Source: Clostridiales bacterium Firm_05 (lineage in GTDB: Bacteria; Bacillota; Clostridia; Oscillospirales; Ruminococcaceae). From it: DNA of 32,024 nucleotides. Within the stretch, counting starts at the first letter, position 1; every line of letters begins with the position of its first letter. The translations under genes were made by a program, and so were the position numbers. The DNA is taken from assembly GCA_001604035.1 (NCBI GenBank), contig LVAK01000070.1:1-32024 (forward strand), read 5' to 3'. The notes below the pieces were generated by a model. The model was not told the DNA's origin and did not search any database. It worked only from the letters and a program-made list of their open reading frames with translations. Shown here piece by piece: positions 7,057 through 14,324 of the stretch.

Positions 7057-8937
7057 ATGAAACACAGATTTTCAGCACTCGTTACATCACTTGCACTGAT
7101 AGCTTCTACAGCGGCAGTTATGCCCGCTGCTATGGCAGCTAACGCTGATGAGGTTTCTTACAAAAAAGTTGATCTCACAACTGATGAAGCTACAAAGGAT
7201 TTCTTCCCTGAGATCTTTAATCAGAGATCTCTCGGTTCGTGTGCATCAAGCTCCACCACATATTATCAGTTCACATATGAGACAAGGAAGGCAGTGTACA
7301 ATGATTATCTGAATGCACACAAGGATGATCCGGATCAGGAAAAGGTAAGAGAGGATGCAAAGAAGCTCCTCAACTTTACATACTCTCCGGCGTATACATA
7401 TCCGCAGATCAATGGAGGTGTTGCTAATGGATCATCGGAACAGGATGCATACGGACTTTTTAAGCACTATGGCGCCGTGAAAATGGAGGATCTTCCTTAT
7501 GACGGCGGTAAAGGTATCAGTTTTAAGGATGGAGATGTAGTAGGAGCTTATTATTTATACGAAAGCGTATATAATGATCTGACAGAAGCCGAAAAAGATC
7601 TGTTTGAAAAGTATGGCAATATGTACAGACGCAAGGGCGAATATATCTCCCAGAAGGAATACGATGATCTTTCGGTTGCTGATAAGAAGTATTACGTTCC
7701 GGTAAGCAATGATGCCGGTCGTTACTGGCGTATCCAGAGGATCTATAGAGCTGTTCCGAGAGACGAAAAGGCACTTTTTGAGGCTCTTAAGTGGAGATGC
7801 GGCTCTCCTGAAATCATTCAGGCAAAAACAATGACCGACAGGATCCCGGGAGTTGTTCCAAGAAAGTTCACTGATGAGGAGATAAAGGAGAATGATATAA
7901 AAGCTCTCCAGGATATCAAGACTGCTCTCGACAACGGAAATATAGTTGTTACATCTGCTTCTAAATTCAATTTTGATTCTTTTAAAACTAAGGTAAAAGT
8001 TAACGGAAAAGAAGAATGGGTAACATATCAGAATACAAATGAGATGGTAGATGGAGATGATTCGGGACATTCATTTACAATAGTCGGATATGATGACAGT
8101 ATCGGATTTGATATAAATGATGACGGTGATATTGAACCGGGCGAGAGAGGCGCTTTCAAGGTCGTTAATTCATGGGGAACCGGATATGCAAACGACGGAT
8201 ATATATGGGTAATGTATGATGCGGTATACAAAAAAAGCTTTGTCAACTGCCCTGCACCTACAGGAACTTTTATAACTCATGAGAACGATAAGGAGGTAGA
8301 ACATAACATTGAAAGGATCCCTGCTTTCAATGCGAGATTTGTTATCAATGTTGAGAAGAAGGATATAAAGCTCGTTACAGAAGTTGAACTTATGACAAAC
8401 AATTTCTATGATATATCTGTGGATAACTCCTGCGGAACCCATAAATTAGAATCCCCAAGAGCAAAGGGAACAACGAGCACTGTAGTTTACAGCGGCCCTG
8501 TTTTTTCCGATATCACTGAGCTCTGCTCTGATGAACGTGGAAACAGAGGAAACGGCAGATCATTCAGAGTGAATGTTAATAATGCAAATAAGGGCGGCAA
8601 TACAAAGGTCGTTATCAAGAATATCTATGTCAAGGACGATAAGGGCAATGTAGTTGCTGTTGAAAATATCACTCCAGACGATCAGGTAGCAGCTAAATTC
8701 CAGGCTGGCGGCGATGATACAAGCATTGACAGATATATTGATGTTCTTCTCCCAAGAGGCGATATGAACTACGACGGAAAGTTCGATGAAGAGGATTATG
8801 ATACAGTTGAAGCATACTATGCAGATCCTGAGAACAGTGATCTTTCTCTGTTCCAGATCGAGCTCCTTGATGCTAATGATGACGGAATAAACGATGAGAC
8901 AGACCTTGCAATTTTCAGAGACATCATGGTAAAATAA
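7057..8937 (+). CDS. Secreted papain-like (C1) cysteine peptidase with C-terminal dockerin
   Basis: 626 residues with a signal peptide (~1-28, cut near AMAAN). The catalytic set is visible. Gln56 and Cys62 (NQRSLGSCASSS) have the papain Q19/C25 spacing. His338 lies in DDSGHSFTIVGYDD and Asn371 in VVNSWGTGY. Between His and Asn lies an EF-hand-like acidic loop (352-363, DINDDGDIEPGE), an insertion I recall from other clostridial secreted C1 peptidases. An insert of about 120 residues (~150-270) is rich in Tyr and charge. The C-terminus has two textbook calcium loops, 569-580 and 605-616, forming a dockerin. It may process surface or cellulosomal proteins or attack plant protein; the substrate is not evident. 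The gene stands alone between a terminator and a downstream hairpin. Confidence 0.9.
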   Translation: MKHRFSALVTSLALIASTAAVMPAAMAANADEVSYKKVDLTTDEATKDFFPEIFNQRSLGSCASSSTTYYQFTYETRKAVYNDYLNAHKDDPDQEKVREDAKKLLNFTYSPAYTYPQINGGVANGSSEQDAYGLFKHYGAVKMEDLPYDGGKGISFKDGDVVGAYYLYESVYNDLTEAEKDLFEKYGNMYRRKGEYISQKEYDDLSVADKKYYVPVSNDAGRYWRIQRIYRAVPRDEKALFEALKWRCGSPEIIQAKTMTDRIPGVVPRKFTDEEIKENDIKALQDIKTALDNGNIVVTSASKFNFDSFKTKVKVNGKEEWVTYQNTNEMVDGDDSGHSFTIVGYDDSIGFDINDDGDIEPGERGAFKVVNSWGTGYANDGYIWVMYDAVYKKSFVNCPAPTGTFITHENDKEVEHNIERIPAFNARFVINVEKKDIKLVTEVELMTNNFYDISVDNSCGTHKLESPRAKGTTSTVVYSGPVFSDITELCSDERGNRGNGRSFRVNVNNANKGGNTKVVIKNIYVKDDKGNVVAVENITPDDQVAAKFQAGGDDTSIDRYIDVLLPRGDMNYDGKFDEEDYDTVEAYYADPENSDLSLFQIELLDANDDGINDETDLAIFRDIMVK

Positions 8938-8950
8938 TGATATAACTAAG

Positions 8951-8988
8951 ATACCGGCATTGCCTTTACTGGCAGTGCCGGTATTCTT
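8951..8988 (+). terminator. Hairpin terminator after the peptidase gene
   Basis: A 14-bp stem (8951-8964 with 8971-8984) containing one G-T pair and a TTTACT loop, followed by a short T-rich run. It lies between convergent genes and may serve both, although the T-tract is weak. Confidence 0.7.
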
Positions 8989-8995
8989 AATGAGC

Positions 8996-9667
8996 TTATT
9001 GTTCAAATCTGATGTGCGGAGCTATCTGGCGGAGCGTATTAAGCACGTTTTCCATATCTTTATGCTGAACGCTGTAGGTATGCTCCTTGCCCTGATCATC
9101 TTTCATAATAAGCATATCAAACTTTGTCTGGCTGTTTACGCCCTTTGATTCAAGGTATCTGTCTCCGATCCTGTTTGCTGCAACGGAAGTGGCTGTAAGC
9201 AGTGGATCACCAACTGTTATCCTGTGGTACCGACCGAAAGCGCCGGTTTTGACACTGCGGAGATCCTTTAGCTCCATGTAGCTTACAAGCTCAGCTCCGG
9301 AAACGATGAATTCGTCGGTCAGAAGCGTTGCAAAGGGCGCATTGCCCATGAGGGACTTTGCAAAATACCTGGGGGACCTCATGCCGTTATTGATCTTCAG
9401 AGCGAGGATAGCTGCATTGCCATAGCGCTGAAAGACCGGATGCTTCTTCACTCTTGCTGCTTTGATGATGAACCAGAGCAGAAGCATAACGCACAGGATC
9501 GTCAGGATAAGAAGTATTACCGAGAGCAGATTCGTCCAGCCAAGCTGTGAACCGCAGAAAAAGGCACTTCCGCCGACTATTGCAGTACCAATTAGAGTTG
9601 CAGTGACAGCTCCGGCAGCGCTGCCGGAGAGCTGGCTGTAAAAGGTCTTTTCAGTGATAGTTTCCAT
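8996..9667 (-). CDS. Two-helix membrane protein with cytoplasmic or surface C-domain, unknown function
   Basis: 223 residues from the ATG at 9667, preceded by AAGGAGGAGT. An upstream extension to 9694 lacks a ribosome site. Two transmembrane helices (about 17-39 and 45-70) are followed by Arg/Lys-rich residues, so the C-terminal ~150 residues probably face the cytoplasm. That domain (MELKDLRSVKTGAFGRYHRI...) has the alternating strand pattern of PH-like membrane-protein domains, but I cannot assign a family. It lies 53 bp after a second small membrane protein on the same strand, and both may be transcribed with the leucine-rich-repeat gene upstream. Confidence 0.7.
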   Translation of the reverse strand: METITEKTFYSQLSGSAAGAVTATLIGTAIVGGSAFFCGSQLGWTNLLSVILLILTILCVMLLLWFIIKAARVKKHPVFQRYGNAAILALKINNGMRSPRYFAKSLMGNAPFATLLTDEFIVSGAELVSYMELKDLRSVKTGAFGRYHRITVGDPLLTATSVAANRIGDRYLESKGVNSQTKFDMLIMKDDQGKEHTYSVQHKDMENVLNTLRQIAPHIRFEQ

Positions 9668-9702
9668 AATACTCCTCCTTAAAGTAAACTTCAATATCAG
9701 GA

Positions 9703-9718
9703 TAATATCTTGATATTA
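9703..9718. promoter_or_regulatory. Palindrome TAATATC-TT-GATATTA between two membrane-protein genes
   Basis: Perfect 7-bp arms with a 2-bp centre, and a further AATATC half-site near 9693. It is a possible operator or part of an AT-rich promoter for the 223-residue gene; no regulator can be named. Confidence 0.3.
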
Positions 9719-9720
9719 CG

Positions 9721-10146
9721 TTATTGTTTCTTTGCTTTTTTCACGATGAACACTATCAGGTGGAATACAGCACAAAGCAGCAGAAAAGCAAAGTATGCGG
9801 TGAATCCGTAGAGCAGGTACTCTATGCCGTTAAAGTCTAACCAGTCAGTTCTGCTTTTTTGTGGGATAAAGAAGTGACCGTTGCCTGAACAGACATAAGC
9901 CCATGCCGCAAGGAACAGTGTCGAATAGCCTGCGAACCAGGATATCAGCTTATTGATTTCCGGCCTTGATCTGCGATAGTGCCGGATGTAGAATATGAAC
10001 ATCGCTATCGGTATAGTCAGGAAGATAAAGGCTCCGACAGCCGAATCCTCATTTAGCACATATTCGTCAAAGCAGTCCCCCAGGGTAAGCAATCCCCAGG
10101 CGGCAAAAGCCGCTGCTATTCCGGCTAAAAAAGATCTGCCTTTCAA
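9721..10146 (-). CDS. Small integral membrane protein, about four helices
   Basis: 141 residues starting with TTG at 10144-10146, with a GAAAG-type ribosome site upstream (moderate). Hydrophobic helices lie at about 6-22, 37-54, 68-87 and 107-135, with Arg-rich (HYRRSRPE) and Lys-rich (KKAKKQ) inner ends. No family is recognised. It is 40 bp downstream of the leucine-rich-repeat dockerin frame and 53 bp upstream of another membrane protein, so a shared transcript is plausible. The TTG start is the least certain part. Confidence 0.65.
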   Translation of the reverse strand: MKGRSFLAGIAAAFAAWGLLTLGDCFDEYVLNEDSAVGAFIFLTIPIAMFIFYIRHYRRSRPEINKLISWFAGYSTLFLAAWAYVCSGNGHFFIPQKSRTDWLDFNGIEYLLYGFTAYFAFLLLCAVFHLIVFIVKKAKKQ

Positions 10147-10500
10147 GTTTTATCACTTCTTTCGGTATTATTTATGGGTTATATCTTTATAGCTCCTTTA
10201 CCTGTCCCAGCAGATACTGCTGTATCAGCAGGGCGTCCATAGGAGTAAGGGTGCTGGTCTCTCTGTCATGAACATTGGCGTAGGTCATTCCGGTTTCGGT
10301 TATTTTGGTATCGGCAGTACCGTCCGCAGAATACTTGTCCGGGTTGGAGATAGACTGCATTACCAGAACAGCGTCATTCATTTTGACATTGCCGTCGCAG
10401 TCAGCATCGCCGGCGAGAAATCTGTACCGGGCTTTGAACATATCGGGAATTATCTCTTCTGGACAGCCCTTGAACATATTGCGGGTATTCTGTTCTTCTG

Positions 10501-11355
10501 TAAAAGTGAAGCTGTCAATGTTGAGCGAGGTCATGGCAGAGCAGCCTTCAAACATTGAGTGCATATCTTCGACTTTTGAGGTATCAAAGCTGCTCAGATC
10601 GAGTGAAGCAAGTGATGAGCAGTTACGAAACATTTCAACCATATTAATTATGTTTGAAGTATCAAAGCTGCTCAGATTGAGTGAAGTAAGTGATGAACAG
10701 CCATCGAACATTCCATACATATTAATTACGTTTGAAGTGTCAAAGTTACTCAGATCAAGGGAAGTAAGTGATGAACAGTTATAAAACATTCCACCCATAT
10801 TCGTCGCTTTTGAAGTGTCAAAGTTACTCAGGTCAAGAGAAGTAAGCGATGAGCAGCCTTCAAACATTCCACCCATATCAGTTAATTTTGAAGTATCAAA
10901 GCTACTTAAATCAAGTGAAGTAAGTGATGAACAGTTGTGAAACATTGCACCCATTTCAGTTAATTTTGAAGTATCAAAGTTACTCAGATCAAGTGATGTC
11001 AGCGATGAACAGTTAGAGAACATATAATACATCCACACAATGTTTGATGTATCAAAGCTGCTCAGGTCAAGAGACTCAAGAGATTCGCAATTCATGAACA
11101 TACAATTTGCAGAATTTAGTTTTGAAGTGTTGAACGAACTCAGGTTGATTCTTTTCAGCGACCGACAACCGTAGAACATACCATCCATGTTGAAAACTTC
11201 TGAAAACTTCTGAAGTATCAAAACTGCTCAGGTCAAGAGATTCAAGCGATGAGCAATTATCGAACATGAAGCTCATATCAGTTACGTTTGAAGTATCAAA
11301 ATTACTCAGATCAACGGACTTAAGCTCGCTGCAGTGAGAGAACATTCTATCAGTT
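10501..11355 (-). repeat. Tandem 72-bp leucine-rich repeats
   Basis: About eleven units of 72 bp encode 24-residue repeats. At DNA level the neighbouring units between roughly 10600 and 11100 are very similar, sharing AGTGATGAACAG and TTTGAAGT.TCAAA blocks, which favours unit gain or loss and slipped-strand events. Confidence 0.85.
11191..11210. repeat. Perfect 10-bp tandem duplication causing the frameshift
   Basis: TGAAAACTTC occurs twice without a gap, followed by a partial third copy (TGAA). One copy must be removed to restore the reading frame, and the restored residues fit the 24-residue repeat consensus. Confidence 0.9.
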
Positions 11356-11704
11356 TTTTCCACATTTGATGAATCAGCCTTTGAAAGATCGATAGTTATA
11401 GCGTTCATATTTGCAAATAAGCGTCCGCAACTCCTTGGGAGTATCGCCCCTTCTTCTGCAACTATGTGCAGGGCGTCTTTGTATTCACTTACGTTTCTAT
11501 AAACTTGCCCGGCTTTAAGGGTGAGAGTTTTTGTTTCCTCGTCGTATTCTACGTTTGAGCTCTCTGCGTGTGCAGTTATGGTGCGTGAGGTCTCGGGGAC
11601 GAGAACTCCTGTGTTCGGCATACCCATGCCGATGACTGACATTGCGAGCAATATCGCTGCTGTTCTTCTAAAAGTCTTTTTCATAATTTTTACCTCCATT
11701 AATT

Positions 11705-11779
11705 AATAGTGTATTCAGGTCATCGTATGACACTTACACTTAATATACTTGCTTGAACTTGCCAAAGTGTAACACTATT
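11705..11779 (-). promoter_or_regulatory. Structured 5' leader of the leucine-rich-repeat dockerin gene
   Basis: The ~155-nt leader can fold: 11705-11712 pairs with 11772-11779 (8 bp), 11735-11741 pairs with 11765-11771 (7 bp), and a small dyad GTCAT-CGT-ATGAC lies at 11719-11731. A separate 22-bp A7T7 palindrome sits at 11779-11800. The folding was done by eye; no known riboswitch class is recognised. Confidence 0.35.
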
Positions 11780-11845
11780 CTGAAAAAAATTTTTTTCAGA
11801 GCCGTTTTTATCGGTGTTCATTGCATAATGGAGGGGTGTACACTC

Positions 11846-11874
11846 ATTATAGCACGCTTGGTATAGAGTGTCAA
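11846..11874 (-). promoter_or_regulatory. Perfect consensus promoter upstream of the leucine-rich-repeat gene
   Basis: The minus strand reads TTGACA (11869-11874), exactly 17 nt, TATAAT (11846-11851). The next start codon downstream is ATG 11684. The full match to the sigma-A consensus implies strong, probably constitutive or repressor-controlled transcription. Confidence 0.8.
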
Positions 11875-11918
11875 ATTTTTTTCGGCGGAGGTATTGGGGG
11901 TGAGGGGAGGAGACTTGT

Positions 11919-12104
11919 TTAGTATGAGCCGCCTTGTCCTGCGTCCAGGATGATAGTTGGCGTTTCGCTGCTCATATCTGTCATTGCCACAGGCAGCGCA
12001 TTCCTGCCGGCTTTTTCGGTTATTCTGGATGAGGCAAAGATGGTGAGCAGAGCACATCCGGACAGGACTGCTCCGCTGATTATCCTTCTGCGGATATTGT
12101 ACAT
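11919..12104 (-). pseudogene. 61-codon stub resembling the N-terminus of a CwlD-like amidase
   Basis: ATG 12104 follows AGAAGGAGATAATATT, a very good ribosome site. The product has an Arg-rich start, one hydrophobic anchor (~8-25), a short spacer and then TPTIILDAGQGGSY-stop. Membrane-anchored N-acetylmuramoyl-L-alanine amidases (CwlD type) start the same way, with an anchor, a ~25-residue spacer and then VLDAGHGG, where the His binds zinc. Here that His is Gln and translation ends three residues later. I find no continuation in other frames downstream. The best reading is the 5' remnant of a deleted amidase gene. The alternative is a genuine short exported peptide beside the two-component system (an LSGC lipobox-like stretch occurs at 14-17). 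Confidence 0.45.
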
Positions 12105-12144
12105 AATATTATCTCCTTCTGCATTATGCGATAATGTTTACTAA

Positions 12145-12150
12145 ATTATA
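12145..12150 (-). promoter_or_regulatory. Perfect -10 element for the 61-codon frame
   Basis: TATAAT on the minus strand, with TTGTAA about 19 nt upstream as a weak -35. It gives a ~33-nt leader to the ATG at 12104. It lies just after the terminator of the histidine kinase gene, so the stub has its own promoter. Confidence 0.45.
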
Positions 12151-12172
12151 TTCGCATCCGCCTTTATTATTA

Positions 12173-12208
12173 CAAAAAGCCCGGTCAGCCGTTTTCAGGC
12201 TGACTGGG
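12173..12208 (-). terminator. Terminator of the two-component operon
   Basis: On the minus strand an 11-bp stem with one A-C mismatch (12198-12208 with 12180-12190) and a short loop is followed by C and five Ts (plus strand A-run 12174-12178). It begins 34 bp after the kinase stop. Confidence 0.75.
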
Positions 12209-12241
12209 AGCTTCTTTATTTCAGCAGCACTGCCGGAAGAG

Positions 12242-13531
12242 TTATTTTCTTCTTGCAGTCTTTGAGCAGCGGACATCAAAGCAAACGCCGTCTTCAGTGC
12301 GCCTTGCGGTTATCTGCCAGCCGTGGAGCTCAATGAGATCCTTTGCCAGTGAAAGGCCTATTCCGGTATTTCCGTCACGGCCGGTATAGAACCGCTCGAA
12401 CAGATGCGACAGAGTATCATCCGACAGGGGCTCGCAGTCATTGGAAATGCAAAAGCCTCCGCTGCCGCAGGATACGCTTATCTTTGTACGTGCGTATTTC
12501 AGGGCGTTTGTGAGCAGGTTTGATATGGCGTGCTCAAGCTTGTCCGGATCAGCAGCGACTGTTGTCGGCATAAGGTCAAGTGAGACCTCCAGCCCACGGC
12601 TGAGAACAGTTCCCTCAAATGGCATAAGGCAGTCCTGTATAAAGCCTGAAAGCTCGATATCCTCACGTTCAAGGGAAACGGAGCCGCTTTCGATCTTAGC
12701 CATGCATAGTATCTCTTCCACCAGCCGGCTCATTTTTTCGGTCTGAGCAGCAATAGTTCTTCCGGTGCGCTTGTAGTCGGTGATGACGCCGGTCTCAATC
12801 CCCTCGGCATAGCCTCTAATGGAGGTAAGGGGCGTTTTCAGCTCGTGAGAGGTGTTCTCGAAGAACTGCTTCTGTGCAAGCTGGTTCTGTTCCAGTTTTT
12901 TTCCGGTATAATAGCCGGCTGCGCTGCCAAGGGCTCCTATGATAACGGCTGAGATAAGGAAGACGATGTTGATGCGCCTTATCATTCCAATTTCACCGGT
13001 TATATCGATATAGGCGATCATTCCCTTGTAGCTGCCGCTGGTGTCGTATTGACCGATGAGATCAGGATCACCTTCTTGAAACGTATAAGTATCGGATTCA
13101 ATGGCGGTATCGTTAAAAGCCTCATCGTCTATATCGATAGAATCATCAAAGCCGAATACATAGGTCTCAGAGAACAGCTCATCGCTGTCCCTGAACAGAA
13201 CATAGTAGCTGTTATCACCTATATCAGCCTGCTTTATGGTATCCGTTTCGATATCGCTGCACCATTTTATTATGGATTTTTCCTTCTGGGTGTAATTGGG
13301 GTACAGCAGATTTTCTTCAGTATCCTCAAAAAGCAGGATCACCTCCGGCTGGTACATGGGAAGGTCAGTGATATCTGAGACATCTACAACAAAGGCGTAG
13401 TTAAGCGCTTCTTCGGCGTTGTGTCTCATCCTTTTGCGTACTATGATGTTGAAGGTGACTGTCACTATCAGCATCAGCACAAGAACGACACATCCTACCA
13501 GTACAGCTATTTTCCAGCAAAGCTTATTCAT
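12242..13531 (-). CDS. Sensor histidine kinase (HisKA/HATPase)
   Basis: 429 residues. TM1 is about 8-30, an extracellular acidic sensor domain about 35-185, and TM2 about 187-208. The H-box is FFENTSHELKTPLTS with phospho-acceptor His229, the N-box includes NLLTNALKYA (Asn342), and the G-box is GNTGIGLSLA (387-396). It autophosphorylates and passes phosphate to the response regulator encoded just upstream, whose stop overlaps this start by 8 bp (ATGAATAA). No HAMP domain is evident between TM2 and the H-box. The ligand is unknown; the neighbours are surface proteins. Confidence 0.95.
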   Translation of the reverse strand: MNKLCWKIAVLVGCVVLVLMLIVTVTFNIIVRKRMRHNAEEALNYAFVVDVSDITDLPMYQPEVILLFEDTEENLLYPNYTQKEKSIIKWCSDIETDTIKQADIGDNSYYVLFRDSDELFSETYVFGFDDSIDIDDEAFNDTAIESDTYTFQEGDPDLIGQYDTSGSYKGMIAYIDITGEIGMIRRINIVFLISAVIIGALGSAAGYYTGKKLEQNQLAQKQFFENTSHELKTPLTSIRGYAEGIETGVITDYKRTGRTIAAQTEKMSRLVEEILCMAKIESGSVSLEREDIELSGFIQDCLMPFEGTVLSRGLEVSLDLMPTTVAADPDKLEHAISNLLTNALKYARTKISVSCGSGGFCISNDCEPLSDDTLSHLFERFYTGRDGNTGIGLSLAKDLIELHGWQITARRTEDGVCFDVRCSKTARRK

Positions 13532-14216
13532 TTTCTGCCTCCAGTTTGTATCCGTAGCCCCATACTGCTGCTATTTTCACCTTGCTGCCGCAGGCCTTCA
13601 GCTTTTGCCTGATCCTGCGGACCGTTTCGTCAGTAACTCTTGTTTCGATGTCGGTCGCTTCGATGCCCCATACCCTGTCAAGCAGCTCGTCACGGGACAC
13701 GGCAACGCCGGTATGCTTCATAAGACACCCAAGCAGGGAGAACTCCGTCATTGACAGGGACATCGGTTTCCCGGCGCAGGTAACGGTATGGTCAGACTCG
13801 GAAAAGATCAGGTCGCCGAATGTGCTTATCTGAGCAGATGGAGTCTGTATCATCTCCATACGGCGCAGCAGAGCCTTTATGCGTATCACCAGAAGGGAAG
13901 GTGAGAATGGCTTTATAAGGTAATCATCTCCGCCAAGCATGAAGCCACGCATATGGTCTGTCTCACTTTCTTTTGCTGTGAGTATGACTATCGGCACATT
14001 GGAAATGCTTCTGAGCTGCTTGCAGATAGTGAGGCCGTCTGTTCCGGGCATCATTATATCGAGCACCACAAGATCACTGGGGGATTCCCGGAAGGCTTCA
14101 TACAGCTGGTCTCCTGTGGGGAATGTCCGTACTTTAAAGCCGGCATTCTGCAGAAATTCCTGCATAACGTCAAGTATATCCTGTTCATCGTCTGCTGCAT
14201 ATATCAGCTTTTCCAT
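13524..14216 (-). CDS. OmpR/PhoB-family response regulator
   Basis: 230 residues from ATG 14216 with GGAGG 5 nt upstream; an extension to TTG 14228 would place the start inside the ribosome site. The receiver domain (1-~115) has the acidic pocket D9/D10, phospho-acceptor Asp53 (VVLDIMMPG) and Lys in LIKPFSP. A winged-helix DNA-binding domain follows (~130-228), ending in the VRRIRQKLKACG recognition helix and VWGYGYKLE wing. It forms a two-gene operon with the overlapping kinase gene. The targets are unknown; adjacent surface-protein genes on the same strand are candidates. Confidence 0.95.
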   Translation of the reverse strand: MEKLIYAADDEQDILDVMQEFLQNAGFKVRTFPTGDQLYEAFRESPSDLVVLDIMMPGTDGLTICKQLRSISNVPIVILTAKESETDHMRGFMLGGDDYLIKPFSPSLLVIRIKALLRRMEMIQTPSAQISTFGDLIFSESDHTVTCAGKPMSLSMTEFSLLGCLMKHTGVAVSRDELLDRVWGIEATDIETRVTDETVRRIRQKLKACGSKVKIAAVWGYGYKLEAENE

Positions 14217-14238
14217 ATGTACCTCCAAACACGGAATA

Positions 14239-14283
14239 CCTGTCCGGAAACTCCGGACAGGCCCACTGCTGTATTTTATTATA
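14239..14283 (-). promoter_or_regulatory. Promoter -10 and leader hairpin of the two-component operon
   Basis: A minus-strand TATAAT (14278-14283) without a good -35 would start a ~55-nt leader. That leader contains a perfect 9-bp hairpin (14239-14247 with 14253-14261, AGTTT loop on the RNA strand) a few bases before the ribosome site. No T-tract follows, so it is more likely a leader structure or operator than a terminator. Confidence 0.4.
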
Positions 14284-14324
14284 TCATTATTGGTGTGTTA
14301 TTTTACTTGATCTAAAGCGTTGTT

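Larger units (their letters stand above)
10187..11684 (-). pseudogene. Secreted leucine-rich-repeat (BspA/DUF285-type) dockerin protein, frameshifted
   Basis: The start is ATG 11684 after AATGGAGGTAAAAATT. The first frame encodes a signal peptide (cut near AHAES), an N-domain and two to three repeats, then runs out of register at a perfect 10-bp tandem duplication (11191-11210) and stops at 11076. The second frame carries the rest to 10187. Removing one 10-bp copy gives a continuous 495-residue protein reading DTSEVFNMDGMF across the joint. It has about eleven 24-residue repeats of the MF.NCSSLTSLDLSNFDTS type and a C-terminal dockerin (GDADCDGNVKMNDAVLVMQ). The family is common on bacterial surfaces and is linked to adhesion. 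The break may be a real mutation, a reversible slip or an assembly error. Without correction the product is 202 residues and lacks the dockerin. Confidence 0.85.

Noticed and set aside
10501-11355. Regular 72-bp repeats as a CRISPR-like array
   Set aside because: Repeats are contiguous, coding and degenerate with no spacers; they encode 24-residue leucine-rich repeats.
11818-12057. Continuation of the amidase stub in another frame
   Set aside because: Read in the alternative frames, the sequence after the stub gives no amidase-like residues, only low-complexity Pro/Lys stretches.
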